Shown in pieces: positions 26,002 through 35,622 of a stretch of 64,000 nucleotides of DNA. The notes below the pieces were generated by a model. It was not told the DNA's origin and made no database searches. It was given only the letters and a program-made list of their open reading frames with translations. This DNA is from an uncultured Oscillospiraceae bacterium (lineage in GTDB: Bacteria; Bacillota; Clostridia; Oscillospirales; Acutalibacteraceae). The position numbers and the translations under genes are program-made. Every line of letters starts with the position of its first letter. Positions within the stretch are counted from its first letter, which is position 1. The stretch covers positions 1 through 64,000 of the forward strand of contig CABQLY010000001.1 in assembly GCA_902465155.1 (NCBI GenBank), given 5' to 3'.

Positions 26002-26732
26002 TGTTTACCGACCTACACACCCACCTGCTGCCCGGTGTAGACGACGGGCCAAAGTACAGCGCCCAGGCGCTGGCGCTGGCGCAGGCTGCCTTACAAAACG
26101 GAATTACCAGCCTTGCCGTTACGCCGCATTTTTACGCGTGGCGGCACAGCTTTGAGGAGCGGCTGACCACCCGCGACCGGCAGCTGGACGCATTTTTGGC
26201 GCTGCTAAAGCAAGAACACTGTGGCTTTGAAAAAATTGCTGCCGGGTTTGAGGTTGCCTATTTTAAAAGCATTGCCACCTGCGAGGAGCTGGACTGGCTG
26301 ACCATTGGCGGCTCAAGGTACTTGCTGTTAGAGCTGAACGGCGGGGTGGTAAACAGTGCGCTGGTGGCGCATTTGCAGGCGCTTTGCGACCGGGGGTTTA
26401 AGGTTGTTTTAGCGCATTTAGAGCGGTTTGTAAATTACCGCGGGTTTGAAAAGCTAATACCGCTTTTAAAAAGGCAAGAGCTTTTGGCGCAAATTAACGC
26501 CGATTCTATTTTTAAATTTTTTTCCCGCAGGGCGGTTAAGGCGCTGTTAGACGAAGGCCTGGTGCATTTGCTGGCCAGCGATATGCACAGCGTTGCCAAG
26601 CGGCCGCCAAAAATGGCCGAGGCCTTTGAGTGGCTAAGCAAAAATTACGGCAGCCGGCTTTGCGGCCAGCTGAACGAGAATGCGGCAAAAATTTTAAGCG
26701 AGAGTTTGGGCGCCGGGTTTAAAGAATTTTAA
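26001..26732 (+). CDS. PHP-type tyrosine phosphatase (CpsB/YwqE)
   Basis: 243 residues. The PHP metal motifs are DLHTHLLPGVDDGP at the N-terminus, VTPHF, a GFEV/E region, LAHLERF and ASDMHS near residue 195. It would dephosphorylate the C-terminal tyrosines of the BY-kinase and allow cycling. The ATG overlaps the kinase stop by 1 nt (TAATG). The length is as expected. Confidence 0.92.
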   Translation: MFTDLHTHLLPGVDDGPKYSAQALALAQAALQNGITSLAVTPHFYAWRHSFEERLTTRDRQLDAFLALLKQEHCGFEKIAAGFEVAYFKSIATCEELDWLTIGGSRYLLLELNGGVVNSALVAHLQALCDRGFKVVLAHLERFVNYRGFEKLIPLLKRQELLAQINADSIFKFFSRRAVKALLDEGLVHLLASDMHSVAKRPPKMAEAFEWLSKNYGSRLCGQLNENAAKILSESLGAGFKEF

Positions 26733-26751
26733 AACGAGGTTGTTGCAGCTA

Positions 26752-28641
26752 ATGGAAAAAATTAAATTACCTAAATTTTCTATTCGCATTGCCACGATTA
26801 TGGTAATAGACCTACTATTAATGGCGCTGGCGTTTTTTGTTTGCTATTATTACACCGAACAGGTTGTTCACGCCAATGTAATAGGGGGCAAGCTGTTTTC
26901 AACCCTATTTTGCTATGTAGCCGTTTATTTTTGCAGCATTGCGCTGTTGGGCGGCTATTTGCGTAAAACACTGTACCGGCTTTCGGCAACCGTGTTGCTG
27001 CTGTTGGCCTCTACCATTTTAACCGACGCAATTATTATTTTAATAAATCTCGGGGAAACCCAGCAGTTTTTGTTTGGGCTGCTGCTTTGCACGGCGCTTT
27101 CATTCACCCTGCTTACGGCTGCCCGTATTGTACATAAGCTAACCTTAGAGCGGTTTATTTTAAAACCCGGCGGGCTGTTTCGCGCAAAGCCGGCGTTAAT
27201 TATTGGGGCGGGTTTTTCGGGCAAAAAGATATACCGGGAGTTGGTAGAAGCCGGCAGCGGATACACGCCGGTTTGTTTTGTAGATGACGATGAATCTTTA
27301 AGCGGGCGCTCGGTTTGCGGGCTGCCGGTTTACGGCTCCTCCATGCTGGTTCCGGAGCTGGTGAAAAAATATCATATAGAATTGGTTGTTTTGGCTATTC
27401 CCTCTATTAAAGACGAGCAGCGAACCCGAATTCTTTCCTACTGCAAGGATTTAGACTGCAAGGTGCGGGTGCTGCCCTCGCTGAACGCGTTAATAGAGAA
27501 TGAGAGCTTTTTTAACCAGGCGCACGCGGTAGATGTAAAGCAGCTGCTGGGGCGGGAGGTTATTACCCTGCGCAACAGCGCTGCCGAACAGCTTATTTTT
27601 GGCAAGACCTGCCTGATTACCGGGGGCGGCGGCTCAATTGGATCGGAGCTTTGCCGGCAAATTATTAGCCTGAACCCCAAACTCATTTGCATTTTAGATA
27701 TTTATGAAAACAACGCCTATGAAATTCAGCAGGAACTGCTGCGCAACGGCTACCCCAAGGAGCAGCTGGTAGTTGAAATTGCCTCAGTGCGGGATTATAA
27801 CAAGCTGGACTTTTTATTTAACCTTTACCGGTTTGACATTGTTTTTCACGCCGCGGCGCACAAGCATGTACCGTTAATGGAGGATAATCCGGAGGAGGCG
27901 GTTAAGAACAATGTGGCCGGCACCTACAATGTTGCCCGTTTGGCGCAAAAGTACCGGGTTCAAAATATGCTGTTAATTTCTACCGACAAGGCGGTAAACC
28001 CCACCAATGTAATGGGTGCTACCAAACGTGTTTGCGAAATGGTGCTGCAAAGCCTTTCGCAGTTGCCGCAAAACCCCACTAAATTTGCCATGGTTCGGTT
28101 TGGCAATGTGTTGGGCTCTAACGGGTCGGTTATTCCGCTGTTTTCAAAGCAAATTGAGCAGGGCGGCCCGGTTACGGTAACCCACCCGGATATTATTCGT
28201 TATTTTATGACGATCCCCGAGGCGGTTGCGCTGGTGATTGAGGCGGCCGCCATGGCCAAGGGCGGCGAGGTTTTTGTGTTGGACATGGGCGAGCCGGTTA
28301 AAATTGTAACCCTGGCCGAAAATTTAATTAAAATGTACGGGTACGAGCCGTATGTTGATATTGATATTGATTTTTGCGGCCTGCGCCCCGGAGAAAAGCT
28401 GTTTGAGGAGTTGCTGATGAACGACGAGGGCCTGGGCCGAACTGAAAATAACAAAATTTTTATTGGCAGCGTGCAGCAGGTAGATAACGCGGTGTTTGAG
28501 CCGCAGCTGCAGGAGCTGTTGACCGTTGCGGCCGAGAATAACTCCGGCCGTGTGGTAGAGCTGCTGCACCGGGTGGTTGACACTTACCACAGCCCCAAGG
28601 TAAACGCCTGCCCGCACGGTGAGCCTGTCTTGGCAAAATAA
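26752..28641 (+). CDS. NDP-sugar 4,6-dehydratase/epimerase, CapD/PglF-like
   Basis: 629 residues. Four N-terminal membrane helices (to about 120) precede a first Rossmann domain (IIGAGFSGKKI) and an extended-SDR domain with ITGGGGSIGSEL, the stretch HAAAHKHVPLMEDN and STDKAVNPTNVMGATK. The catalytic Tyr of YxxxK is Met here (MGATK), as in WbpM/PglF/FlaA1-type dehydratases acting on UDP-GlcNAc, so this is normal. It makes the first intermediate for a deoxy-amino sugar. ATG 26752 has GAGG 12 nt upstream; TTG 26740 lies too close to that site. It is the last gene of the operon; no glycosyltransferase, flippase or polymerase is nearby, which makes this a control module plus one enzyme. Confidence 0.9.
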   Translation: MEKIKLPKFSIRIATIMVIDLLLMALAFFVCYYYTEQVVHANVIGGKLFSTLFCYVAVYFCSIALLGGYLRKTLYRLSATVLLLLASTILTDAIIILINLGETQQFLFGLLLCTALSFTLLTAARIVHKLTLERFILKPGGLFRAKPALIIGAGFSGKKIYRELVEAGSGYTPVCFVDDDESLSGRSVCGLPVYGSSMLVPELVKKYHIELVVLAIPSIKDEQRTRILSYCKDLDCKVRVLPSLNALIENESFFNQAHAVDVKQLLGREVITLRNSAAEQLIFGKTCLITGGGGSIGSELCRQIISLNPKLICILDIYENNAYEIQQELLRNGYPKEQLVVEIASVRDYNKLDFLFNLYRFDIVFHAAAHKHVPLMEDNPEEAVKNNVAGTYNVARLAQKYRVQNMLLISTDKAVNPTNVMGATKRVCEMVLQSLSQLPQNPTKFAMVRFGNVLGSNGSVIPLFSKQIEQGGPVTVTHPDIIRYFMTIPEAVALVIEAAAMAKGGEVFVLDMGEPVKIVTLAENLIKMYGYEPYVDIDIDFCGLRPGEKLFEELLMNDEGLGRTENNKIFIGSVQQVDNAVFEPQLQELLTVAAENNSGRVVELLHRVVDTYHSPKVNACPHGEPVLAK

Positions 28642-28678
28642 CTTTTAACGCAAATTTAAAATTGAACCTTAAAAATTG

Positions 28679-28707
28679 GTGCTCCGCGGCAAAATGCCGC
28701 GGAGCAC
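28679..28707 (+). terminator. Hairpin after the exopolysaccharide operon
   Basis: A 13-bp perfect stem GTGCTCCGCGGCA/TGCCGCGGAGCAC with a 3-nt loop; a mixed CTTTCTT follows, so it is a strong hairpin with a weak T-run. Confidence 0.7.
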
Positions 28708-28900
28708 TGTGTGCTTTCTTAAAAACACGCGGAATGGTTAAAACGCGCAAAGCCGACAAAAGGCGCTAAAGCGGGCCAAAAGCAAAAAATTGGCAAAAAC
28801 GGGGCGTTGGCAAAAACACAAGCTGCTGAAATGCCTACCGACAAGTCAGACCAAAAAAGCACCCGGCCGGGGCGCTTTTAAGCATTCGGCCGGGGGCGTT

Positions 28901-30154
28901 TTAATTTTTTGCCGCTGTGTCGGCTAAATTATTTTTCTTTTTCATTAACGCCGCGGTGCAAAGAATCATTACCAGCGGGAACACCGCCGTTGCCAAAAAC
29001 CCCAGCTGCATACCGGCCTGCTCGCCGGTTGCGTGAAAGGCGCGGGCAAACGCCGCGTCGAACCCTAAGCGGCCGGCAAGGGCGGTTAAGCCGGTAAGCA
29101 GCACCGGGCCAAAGCCGCAGCCAAGGTCGCCCGCCATGGCCAAAAAGCCAAACATTTGGGTGGTGCCGCCGCCATAATGCTTTGCGGCCAAGCTGTAGGT
29201 GCCCGGCCACATAACGCTAACGGCAAACCCGCAAACCGCGCAGGCAATTAGGCTTAGCAGCGCGTTGGAGGAAAAGGCAACGGTTAAATAGCAGGCAAGG
29301 CAAAGCAGGCCGCAGCCAAAAATGGCGGCGTCTAAGCGAATACGGTCGCCAATTAGGCCAAACAGCACCCGCCCCAGCCCCATTAGCACCGCAAAGGCGC
29401 AGGGGCCCAGCAGATCGCACACCCACTTTTTAAGCCCAAAGCCGGTTTGCACAAAAAACGAGGACCATTGAACCATAGTAATTTCGGCCGCGCCGGCACA
29501 AAGAATAATAATTAAAAACAGCCAAAGGCCGCGGTCTTTTAAAATAGCGGCGCCGTGTGGGGCGGTGTGTTCGGCTGGCAGCTCTAAAATAGGGGCCTTG
29601 TAAAACAAAAAGGTGTTAACGGCCGGCAACAGGGCCCAAAGGGCGGCAATAAGCTGCCAGCGGCCGTTACCCAGCACTAAAAGCAGCAGGGTGGTTCCGG
29701 CAACGGCCAGCACCTGCCCCCAGCTGTAAAACGAGTGCAAAAGGCTCATGCTGCCGGATTTATTGCGGTTGGGCAGCGCCTCAATAATAGGGCTGACAAC
29801 CACCTCTATAAGCCCGCTGCCAAGCGACAAAAACAGCATAGATACCAGCACCGCCGGGTAAATTGGCAGCAGGTTTGGCAAAACGGCCAGGCACAAAAAC
29901 CCTAAGGCCGAAAGCCCCTGCGCCGTTACCACGCAGCGCTTGGAGCCGAATTTTGGAACAAGGTAGACCGAAAGTACATCTACAATTAATTGCAGGGTAA
30001 AATTAATAAACGAAAGGGCGCCTAACTGCTCAATTTTAATGCCGTAGGGGGCGGCGTTAAAAATAACATACAGCAGCGGCAAAAAGTTGTTTACAAAAGC
30101 CTGCACAATGTAGCCGGTGTAGCTGGCTACGGTTGTTAGTTTATATTTTTTCAT
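28901..30154 (-). CDS. MFS transporter
   Basis: 417 residues with about 12 membrane helices, major facilitator superfamily. The N-terminal half has QLIVDVLSVYLVPKFGSKR (a motif-A-like cytoplasmic loop) and the C-terminal half has LGRVLFGLIGDRIRLD. The family resembles the fucose/sugar-type facilitators in clostridia, but I cannot name the substrate. It starts directly after the stop of the HAD phosphatase gene, so the two are cotranscribed. Confidence 0.85.
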   Translation of the reverse strand: MKKYKLTTVASYTGYIVQAFVNNFLPLLYVIFNAAPYGIKIEQLGALSFINFTLQLIVDVLSVYLVPKFGSKRCVVTAQGLSALGFLCLAVLPNLLPIYPAVLVSMLFLSLGSGLIEVVVSPIIEALPNRNKSGSMSLLHSFYSWGQVLAVAGTTLLLLVLGNGRWQLIAALWALLPAVNTFLFYKAPILELPAEHTAPHGAAILKDRGLWLFLIIILCAGAAEITMVQWSSFFVQTGFGLKKWVCDLLGPCAFAVLMGLGRVLFGLIGDRIRLDAAIFGCGLLCLACYLTVAFSSNALLSLIACAVCGFAVSVMWPGTYSLAAKHYGGGTTQMFGFLAMAGDLGCGFGPVLLTGLTALAGRLGFDAAFARAFHATGEQAGMQLGFLATAVFPLVMILCTAALMKKKNNLADTAAKN

Positions 30155-30817
30155 TTAACTTTGCGGCTGCTCCAGTAAAATTGTTTTTAGCTCCTCGGCG
30201 TTGGCGGCAAAGGCCTTGGCGCCGGCCTTAGCCAGCTCCTCTTTTTCACGAAAACCCCACAAAACGCCAACCGGGTAAGCGCCGGCGTTTACCCCGGCCG
30301 AAATATCCATGGCGGTATCCCCAATAAAGGCGCACTGCTCGGGCGTTACACCCAGCTGCTTCATAACCAAAAAAGGTCCGGCCGGGTCCGGCTTTGCGGG
30401 AATACCGGGCTGCATACCTAAAATAACCTGAAAACGGCTGCCGTAAAGCTTTTTTACAACAATTTCGGCAAAGGCCTGCGCCTTGTTGGTTACAACGGCA
30501 ACCTTAACGCCGCTGGATTTTAAATCGTCAATTAATTGGCAAAGGCCGGGGTAGGCGGCGGTTTTGTCGGCGTAGTGGGTGGCGTAGCGGGCGCTAAAAG
30601 CCTTTTGCACCTTTGCAACCGTTTCGGGGCTGCGGTGCTGCTCGGGCAGCGCGCGCTCTACCATTTTGGTAATGCCGTCGCCCGCGTAGTAGCGAAAATT
30701 TTCTACCGGGCGGGTGGGGTAGCCAAATTGTGTTAAGGCGTGGTTTACGCAATCGGCCAAATCAAAAAGGGAGTTGGCTAAGGTTCCGTCTAAATCAAAT
30801 AAAACTGCTTGAAACAT
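30155..30817 (-). CDS. HAD hydrolase, phosphoglycolate phosphatase-like
   Basis: 220 residues. Motif I is DLDGTLANS, with both catalytic Asp; motif II is VVTNK; the Lys is in PAKPDP; motif IV is GDTAMD. A C1 helical cap lies between I and II, so this is the Gph/PGP subfamily. ATG 30817 has AGGTGAAAAAA upstream; the longer frame adds 27 residues without family similarity. The likely role is metabolite phosphatase or repair of 2-phosphoglycolate. Copy 3 of the dispersed element lies just upstream at 30862-30895. Confidence 0.88.
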   Translation of the reverse strand: MFQAVLFDLDGTLANSLFDLADCVNHALTQFGYPTRPVENFRYYAGDGITKMVERALPEQHRSPETVAKVQKAFSARYATHYADKTAAYPGLCQLIDDLKSSGVKVAVVTNKAQAFAEIVVKKLYGSRFQVILGMQPGIPAKPDPAGPFLVMKQLGVTPEQCAFIGDTAMDISAGVNAGAYPVGVLWGFREKEELAKAGAKAFAANAEELKTILLEQPQS

Positions 30818-30861
30818 TTTTTCACCTGCTATTATGCTATTGTGAGAGGGTATTGGTAAAA

Positions 30862-30895
30862 TTTTGTTTTGCCCCGGTGGGGCGGGTTTAGTTGG
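30862..30895 (+). repeat. Dispersed intergenic element, copy 3 (partial)
   Basis: TTTTGTTTTGCCCC-GGTGGGGCGGGTTTAGTTGG shares the core and the GCCCC/GGGGC hairpin with copy 2 at 10424-10478. Confidence 0.5.
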
Positions 30896-30971
30896 CAAGA
30901 GTTGGCTCGAACGCCTGAAAATTAATTCTTTTTCCGGCGGGGGTCTTTTGCCGGGCCAAACGCTCTAACCC

Positions 30972-32405
30972 TTAAACGCGTAGCTCAGCCGCTACGGCAC
31001 CGTGAAAATGGCGGGCTAAAACCGGCGCAGCAACCTCGGTAATAAATTCGGTAACCTGCTCGCTGCTGCGGCCGGTGTACAAGGCAGGGTTTAGCATTTG
31101 TGTTAGCTGCTCGCGGGAAAGGCCAAAGGTCGGGTCGGCCGCAATGCGATTAATTAGGTCGTTCGTGCCGCCGTTTAGCTTAACATTTTGGGCGGCCGCC
31201 TGTGCGTGTACCCGCAGTCGTTCGTGCAGCTCCTGCCGGTTGCCGCCGTTTTTTACGCAGTCCATCATAATATTCTCGGTTGCCATAAAGGGCAGCTTTT
31301 CCATAACGCGGCGGTGAATAACCTTTTCGTACACCACCAGCCCGGCCGAAATGTTAATGTAAATATTTAAAATGGCGTCTACGGCCAAAAACGCCTCGGA
31401 AACCGAAAGGCGCTTGTTGGCAGAATCGTCCAGCGTGCGCTCGAACCACTGGGTGGCGGCTGTAAAGGCCGGATTTAAGGAATCGGTTATTACATACCGC
31501 GCCAGGGCGCAAATGCGCTCACTGCGCATGGGGTTGCGCTTGTAGGGCATGGCCGAGGAGCCAATTTGGCTTTTTTCAAACGGTTCCTCTACCTCCTCAA
31601 ACGATTGCAAAATTCTAAGGTCGTTGGCAAACTTGTAGGCGCTTTGCGCAAAGCCCGAAAGAACCGCCAAAAAGTAGGCGTCTACCTTGCGGGAGTAGGT
31701 TTGGCCAGAAACCGGCACACAGCCGGCAAAGCCCATCTCCTCGGCAATTTGCTGCTCAACCGCTTTTACCTTTTGGGCGTTGCCGCCAAACAGCTCCATA
31801 AAGCTGGCTTGGGTGCCGGTGGTGCCCTTAGAGCCTAACAGCTTTAGCTGGCCCAGCTCAAATTCCAGCCGGGTAATATCTTGAACCAGTTCGTACGCCC
31901 AAAGGGTGGCGCGCTTGCCAACGGTTGTTAGCTGCGCCGGCTGCAGGTGGGTGTAGGCAAGGCAGGGCATTGACCGGTATTTTTCGGCAAAATCGGTTAA
32001 ATTTTTTAACACCTGCGCGGCCTTTTTTAAAATTATTTTAGAGGCCTCGCGCAGAATAATTACATCGGTATTATCGCCAACATAGCAGCTGGTGGCGCCT
32101 AAGTGAATAATAGGCTCGGCCTTGGGGCACTGCTTGCCGTAGGCGTAAACATGGCTCATAACATCGTGCCGCACCTCGCGCTCGCGCTGCTCGGCGGTGG
32201 CAAAATCAATATCCTCCACATGGGCCTGCATTTCGGCCAGCTGCTCGTTGGTAATGTTTAGCCCCTGCGCCTGCTCGGCACGGGCCAAAGCAACCCAAAG
32301 GCGGCGCCAAGTGGTAAACTTAAAGCGCTCGGAAAAAACAAATTGCATTTCGCTGCTGGCGTAGCGGGTGGAAAGTGGGGAAATGTACTTTTCTTTTTCT
32401 GTCAT
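30972..32405 (-). CDS. purB: Adenylosuccinate lyase
   Basis: 477 residues of the fumarase/aspartase superfamily. The signature loop SSAMPYKRNPM is present, along with HLGATSCYVGDNTD and SKGTTGTQASF. It catalyses two steps in purine synthesis: SAICAR to AICAR and adenylosuccinate to AMP. It starts 10 nt after the stop of the yifB-like gene, with an AGGAGCATTAAC ribosome region, so it is translated from the same message. No other pur genes are here. Confidence 0.96.
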   Translation of the reverse strand: MTEKEKYISPLSTRYASSEMQFVFSERFKFTTWRRLWVALARAEQAQGLNITNEQLAEMQAHVEDIDFATAEQREREVRHDVMSHVYAYGKQCPKAEPIIHLGATSCYVGDNTDVIILREASKIILKKAAQVLKNLTDFAEKYRSMPCLAYTHLQPAQLTTVGKRATLWAYELVQDITRLEFELGQLKLLGSKGTTGTQASFMELFGGNAQKVKAVEQQIAEEMGFAGCVPVSGQTYSRKVDAYFLAVLSGFAQSAYKFANDLRILQSFEEVEEPFEKSQIGSSAMPYKRNPMRSERICALARYVITDSLNPAFTAATQWFERTLDDSANKRLSVSEAFLAVDAILNIYINISAGLVVYEKVIHRRVMEKLPFMATENIMMDCVKNGGNRQELHERLRVHAQAAAQNVKLNGGTNDLINRIAADPTFGLSREQLTQMLNPALYTGRSSEQVTEFITEVAAPVLARHFHGAVAAELRV

Positions 32406-32415
32406 GTTAATGCTC

Positions 32416-33939
32416 CTATTCCCAATATTTTCTGTCTAAACTTCTAAATTGAATGGCGCCAAAAATGTGGCTGTTTTCAATTTGCTCGCTGCCGTCTAAG
32501 TCGGCTAAGGTGCGGGCAACCTTTAAAATGCGGTCGTACGCGCGGCCCGAAAGACCCATTTTGTTAAACGCGGTTTGCAGGGTTTCGGCCGCCCGGCTGC
32601 TTAAAACGCAATATTTACGCATTAAGGCCGGCGTTAATTTGGCGTTGCAGCGAACGCCGGTGCCGGCGTACCGCTTGTTTTGCAGGGCGCGGGCGCGGTC
32701 TACCCGGGCTTTAATTTCGGCCGAGCTTTCCTCCCCGCCGGGGGCGTTTAGCTCCTCGTACTTTACGGGCGGCACCTCTACATGAATATCTAACCGGTCC
32801 AGCATGGGGCCCGAAATGCGGCCCAAATACTTGCTAACGGCCTTGGGCGTGCAGGTGCAGCGCTTGGTTGGGTGGCCAAAAAAGCCGCAGGGGCAGGGGT
32901 TCATGGCGGCAATTAGGGTAAAAGAGCAGGGGTAGGTAAGGGTGCCCGCCACGCGGGAGACGGTAACGGTTGCGTCCTCTAACGGGGCACGCAGCGCCTC
33001 CATTACATCGCGCCGAAATTCCGGCAGCTCATCCATAAACAATACGCCGTTGTGCGCTAAAGAGATCTCGCCGGGCTTTGGCACCGAGCCTCCGCCCGAC
33101 ATGGCCGCCATTGAAACGGTGTGGTGCGGGGATCGAAAGGGCCGCGTTGTAATTAATGGGGCGGCTGCCGGCAGCACCCCGGCAATGGAGTGGATTTTTG
33201 TGGTTTCAATAGATTCCTGCTCAGTCATTTCGGGCAAAATGGTTGGAAAACGCTTTGCCAACATACTTTTACCCGAGCCGGGCGGCCCAATTAACAGCAC
33301 ATTGTGCCCGCCGGCGGCTGCAACCTCTAAGGCTTTTTTGGCCAGCACCTGCCCCTTTACCTCGCTAAAATCTACCGTGTAGCGCTGCTTGGTAAGCTGG
33401 GCGGCGGTTGGCTGAACCGGCTGGGCGGTTTCTTCGCCGTTTAAAATTTTAACCAGCTGCTGCACGCTTTGCACGCCAAAAACATTTAGGCCGGCAACTA
33501 CCGCGCCCTCGGCGGCGTTTTGCAGCGGCACAAACAAATTTTTAATGCCGTGCTCGCGCGCTAAAAGGGCCATGCAAAGCACGCCGTTTACCGGCCGCAG
33601 CTCCCCATCTAACGAAAGCTCGCCAATAAACGCGCAGCCACCGGTGCTTTGGCGCAGCTGCCCGGTTGCCGCCATAAGGGCAATAAAAATGGGAACATCG
33701 TACAGCGTGCCCTCTTTTTTGCGGTCGGCCGGGGCTAAATTTACCGTAATTTTGCCCGAGGGAAAGTGGTACCCGCTGTTGCGCATGGCCGACTGCACCC
33801 GGTTTTTCGATTCCCGAACGGCCAGATCCGGCAGGCCTACAACATCAAAGCTGAAAACGCCGTCGGAAACATCGGCCTCTACCTCTACCATGTAGGCGTC
33901 CATGCCAAAAAGGCCAATACTGTTTTGTCTTGTAAAAAT
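32416..33939 (-). CDS. YifB/ComM family AAA ATPase, apparent ATT start
   Basis: Mg-chelatase-like AAA ATPase, about 507 residues. An N-terminal Lon-like S5-fold domain (VGLPDLAVRESKNRVQSA) is followed by Walker A GPPGSGKSML, Walker B LFMDELPEF and a C-terminal helical domain with a CPCG...CxC Zn-type motif. ComM homologues are helicases for branch migration in natural transformation. The only usual start is ATG 33903, but the frame continues upstream as TRQNSIGLFG, which matches the conserved family N-terminus (S-x-x-L-x-G). No ATG, GTG or TTG lies in this extension. ATT at 33937-33939, with GGGGGG 6 nt before it, is the best candidate start (inference). Confidence 0.8.
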   Translation of the reverse strand: MFTRQNSIGLFGMDAYMVEVEADVSDGVFSFDVVGLPDLAVRESKNRVQSAMRNSGYHFPSGKITVNLAPADRKKEGTLYDVPIFIALMAATGQLRQSTGGCAFIGELSLDGELRPVNGVLCMALLAREHGIKNLFVPLQNAAEGAVVAGLNVFGVQSVQQLVKILNGEETAQPVQPTAAQLTKQRYTVDFSEVKGQVLAKKALEVAAAGGHNVLLIGPPGSGKSMLAKRFPTILPEMTEQESIETTKIHSIAGVLPAAAPLITTRPFRSPHHTVSMAAMSGGGSVPKPGEISLAHNGVLFMDELPEFRRDVMEALRAPLEDATVTVSRVAGTLTYPCSFTLIAAMNPCPCGFFGHPTKRCTCTPKAVSKYLGRISGPMLDRLDIHVEVPPVKYEELNAPGGEESSAEIKARVDRARALQNKRYAGTGVRCNAKLTPALMRKYCVLSSRAAETLQTAFNKMGLSGRAYDRILKVARTLADLDGSEQIENSHIFGAIQFRSLDRKYWE

Positions 33940-34072
33940 AAAAATCCCCCCGTTTTGTGGTTAAAAGGTAGAAAGGTTTTTCAGACACCGGATTTGCGGC
34001 ACTCGCTGCGCCAAAACCGCCCGCAATTTTTCTTTCAGACTGCAGCTTTTAGGTAAAGGTCTTGGCAAACTT

Positions 34073-35239
34073 TTAATAGGATTCGTACCGAACGGTATCT
34101 ACCACCTTGCCGTTTTGCAGCACCAGGCGCGGCACTCGGTGGGAAACAGCGCAAAGCAGCTCGTAATTAATAGTTTGCAGCAGAGCGGCCGGCTGTTCTA
34201 CCGGCAAATGCTCGCCAAACAGCTCAACGGCGTCGCCGGGCTTGGCGGCCGGGCAGTTGGTAATATCTATCATTGCTTGGTCCATGCAAATGCGACCCAG
34301 CAGCGGGCACAAAACCCCGTGCAGCCAAACGCTGCCCTTGCCCGAAAGGCCCCGCATATAACCGTCGGCGTAGCCGGCGGCAATGGTGGCAACCCGCATA
34401 GGTTCTTTAGCGGTAAAGGTGCGGCCGTAGCTTAGGCTTTCGCCGGGCTGCACCGTTTTAATTTGCGAAATAACCGTTTTAAACGAAAACACCGGCTTTA
34501 AGGGTACCGGCAGCTGCAGCCCGTTTGAGGGGGTGCAGCCGTACATAATAATACCGGCGCGGTAAAGGCTGGTTTCAAAATCCCTTTGCAGCAGCGTTGC
34601 GGCCGAGTTTGAGCAGTGCAGGCAAAGCTGCCGCCCCGGCAAAAGGGCCTTTAAGCTTTTGCAGGCCGCTGTAAAGCGCTGGTACTGCCCGGCGGTAAAG
34701 GCGCCGGTGCAGTCGCCGTCGGTATCGGCCGCGGCAAAGTGGGTAAAAGCGCCGGTAACCTGCAGGCCGGGGGTGTTTACAATTTCTTTGGCGGCATTGG
34801 TAAATTCCTCCGGCTGCCAATGCTCGCGGCAGTTTAGGCCTAACCGGCCCATGCCGGTATCTAACTTAACATGGCAGCAAAGGGTTTTGCCGGCCGGCAG
34901 GCGTTCGGCAAGGTCCTTGGCGTAGCTTGGGCTAAAGGCGGCTACGGTAATGCCGTTTTCGCTAAGCTCGGCCGCGGCGGCCGGGTCTACCCGACCCAGC
35001 ACCAAAACGGTGCCCGTAACGCCGTGGCGGCGCAGGTCTAACGCCTCGTACTCGTTAGAAACGGCAAAATGCTGCACCCCCAGCCGCTGCAAAAACGGCA
35101 CCACGGCCCGGCAGGTGTGCCCGTAAGCGTTGGCCTTTACTACCGCCATTATTTTTTGCACGGGCGCAAATTTTTTAATTTGGTTTAGGTTGTATTCTAA
35201 ATGGTTTAGGTTAATTTCTGCCCAGGAATGTTGGTACAT
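34073..35239 (-). CDS. alr: Alanine racemase
   Basis: 388 residues, PLP fold type III. The lysine motif AVVKANAYGH is near residue 38, and the catalytic Tyr region SHRVPR/CMDQAMIDIT lies in the C-terminal beta domain. It makes D-alanine for peptidoglycan. It lies upstream of the yifB-like gene with a 133-nt gap, and divergent from glyQS. The GGGGCGG before the ATG is a weak ribosome site. Confidence 0.95.
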   Translation of the reverse strand: MYQHSWAEINLNHLEYNLNQIKKFAPVQKIMAVVKANAYGHTCRAVVPFLQRLGVQHFAVSNEYEALDLRRHGVTGTVLVLGRVDPAAAAELSENGITVAAFSPSYAKDLAERLPAGKTLCCHVKLDTGMGRLGLNCREHWQPEEFTNAAKEIVNTPGLQVTGAFTHFAAADTDGDCTGAFTAGQYQRFTAACKSLKALLPGRQLCLHCSNSAATLLQRDFETSLYRAGIIMYGCTPSNGLQLPVPLKPVFSFKTVISQIKTVQPGESLSYGRTFTAKEPMRVATIAAGYADGYMRGLSGKGSVWLHGVLCPLLGRICMDQAMIDITNCPAAKPGDAVELFGEHLPVEQPAALLQTINYELLCAVSHRVPRLVLQNGKVVDTVRYESY

Positions 35240-35459
35240 AAAACCGCCCCTTAATTTTTTTTAACCTTTGCGGCCGGGTCAACGCCCGAAGGGCCGGCGG
35301 CCTGCCCTACAAAATGGGGCAGAGGGCCGGCGGTAAAACAGCGCAATGCTTGAACAGATTTTTAAAAGCCGCAAGCGGCCTTTTACATTATACATCAGCT
35401 ATAAAAGGCAGTCAAGAAATTATTAAAACTATTCATAATGTCAAATTCAAAATTTTTCA

Positions 35460-35488
35460 TTGACATTTGGTAAAATTTTAGATAGTAT
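35460..35488 (+). promoter_or_regulatory. Promoter and structured leader of glyQS
   Basis: TTGACA (35460-35465), 17-bp spacer, TAGTAT (35483-35488). The 130-nt leader contains a GGCCTG/CAGGCC-closed GC-rich stem (about 35516-35555). No T-box sequence (TGGNACC) is present. The gap 35240-35459 holds no gene. Confidence 0.65.
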
Positions 35489-35622
35489 TATATATAGGTG
35501 TATATAGGGGAGTTTGGCCTGTGCCGGCTCGCCGCGGGGGCAAGACCCGCAGGCCTTACCCAAAACTTAAAAACATTTAGGCTGTTTGGCACTGCTGCCG
35601 GCAGCGTTTAGGAGGAAATAAA

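Noticed and set aside
26752..28641. Loss of the catalytic Tyr (Met instead) in the sugar dehydratase
   Set aside because: Met at this place is normal in WbpM/PglF-type long dehydratases, so it is not a defect.
35490..35622. Possible T-box leader before glyQS
   Set aside because: No TGGNACC T-box sequence, no AG-bulge or specifier stem; only a GC-rich stem.
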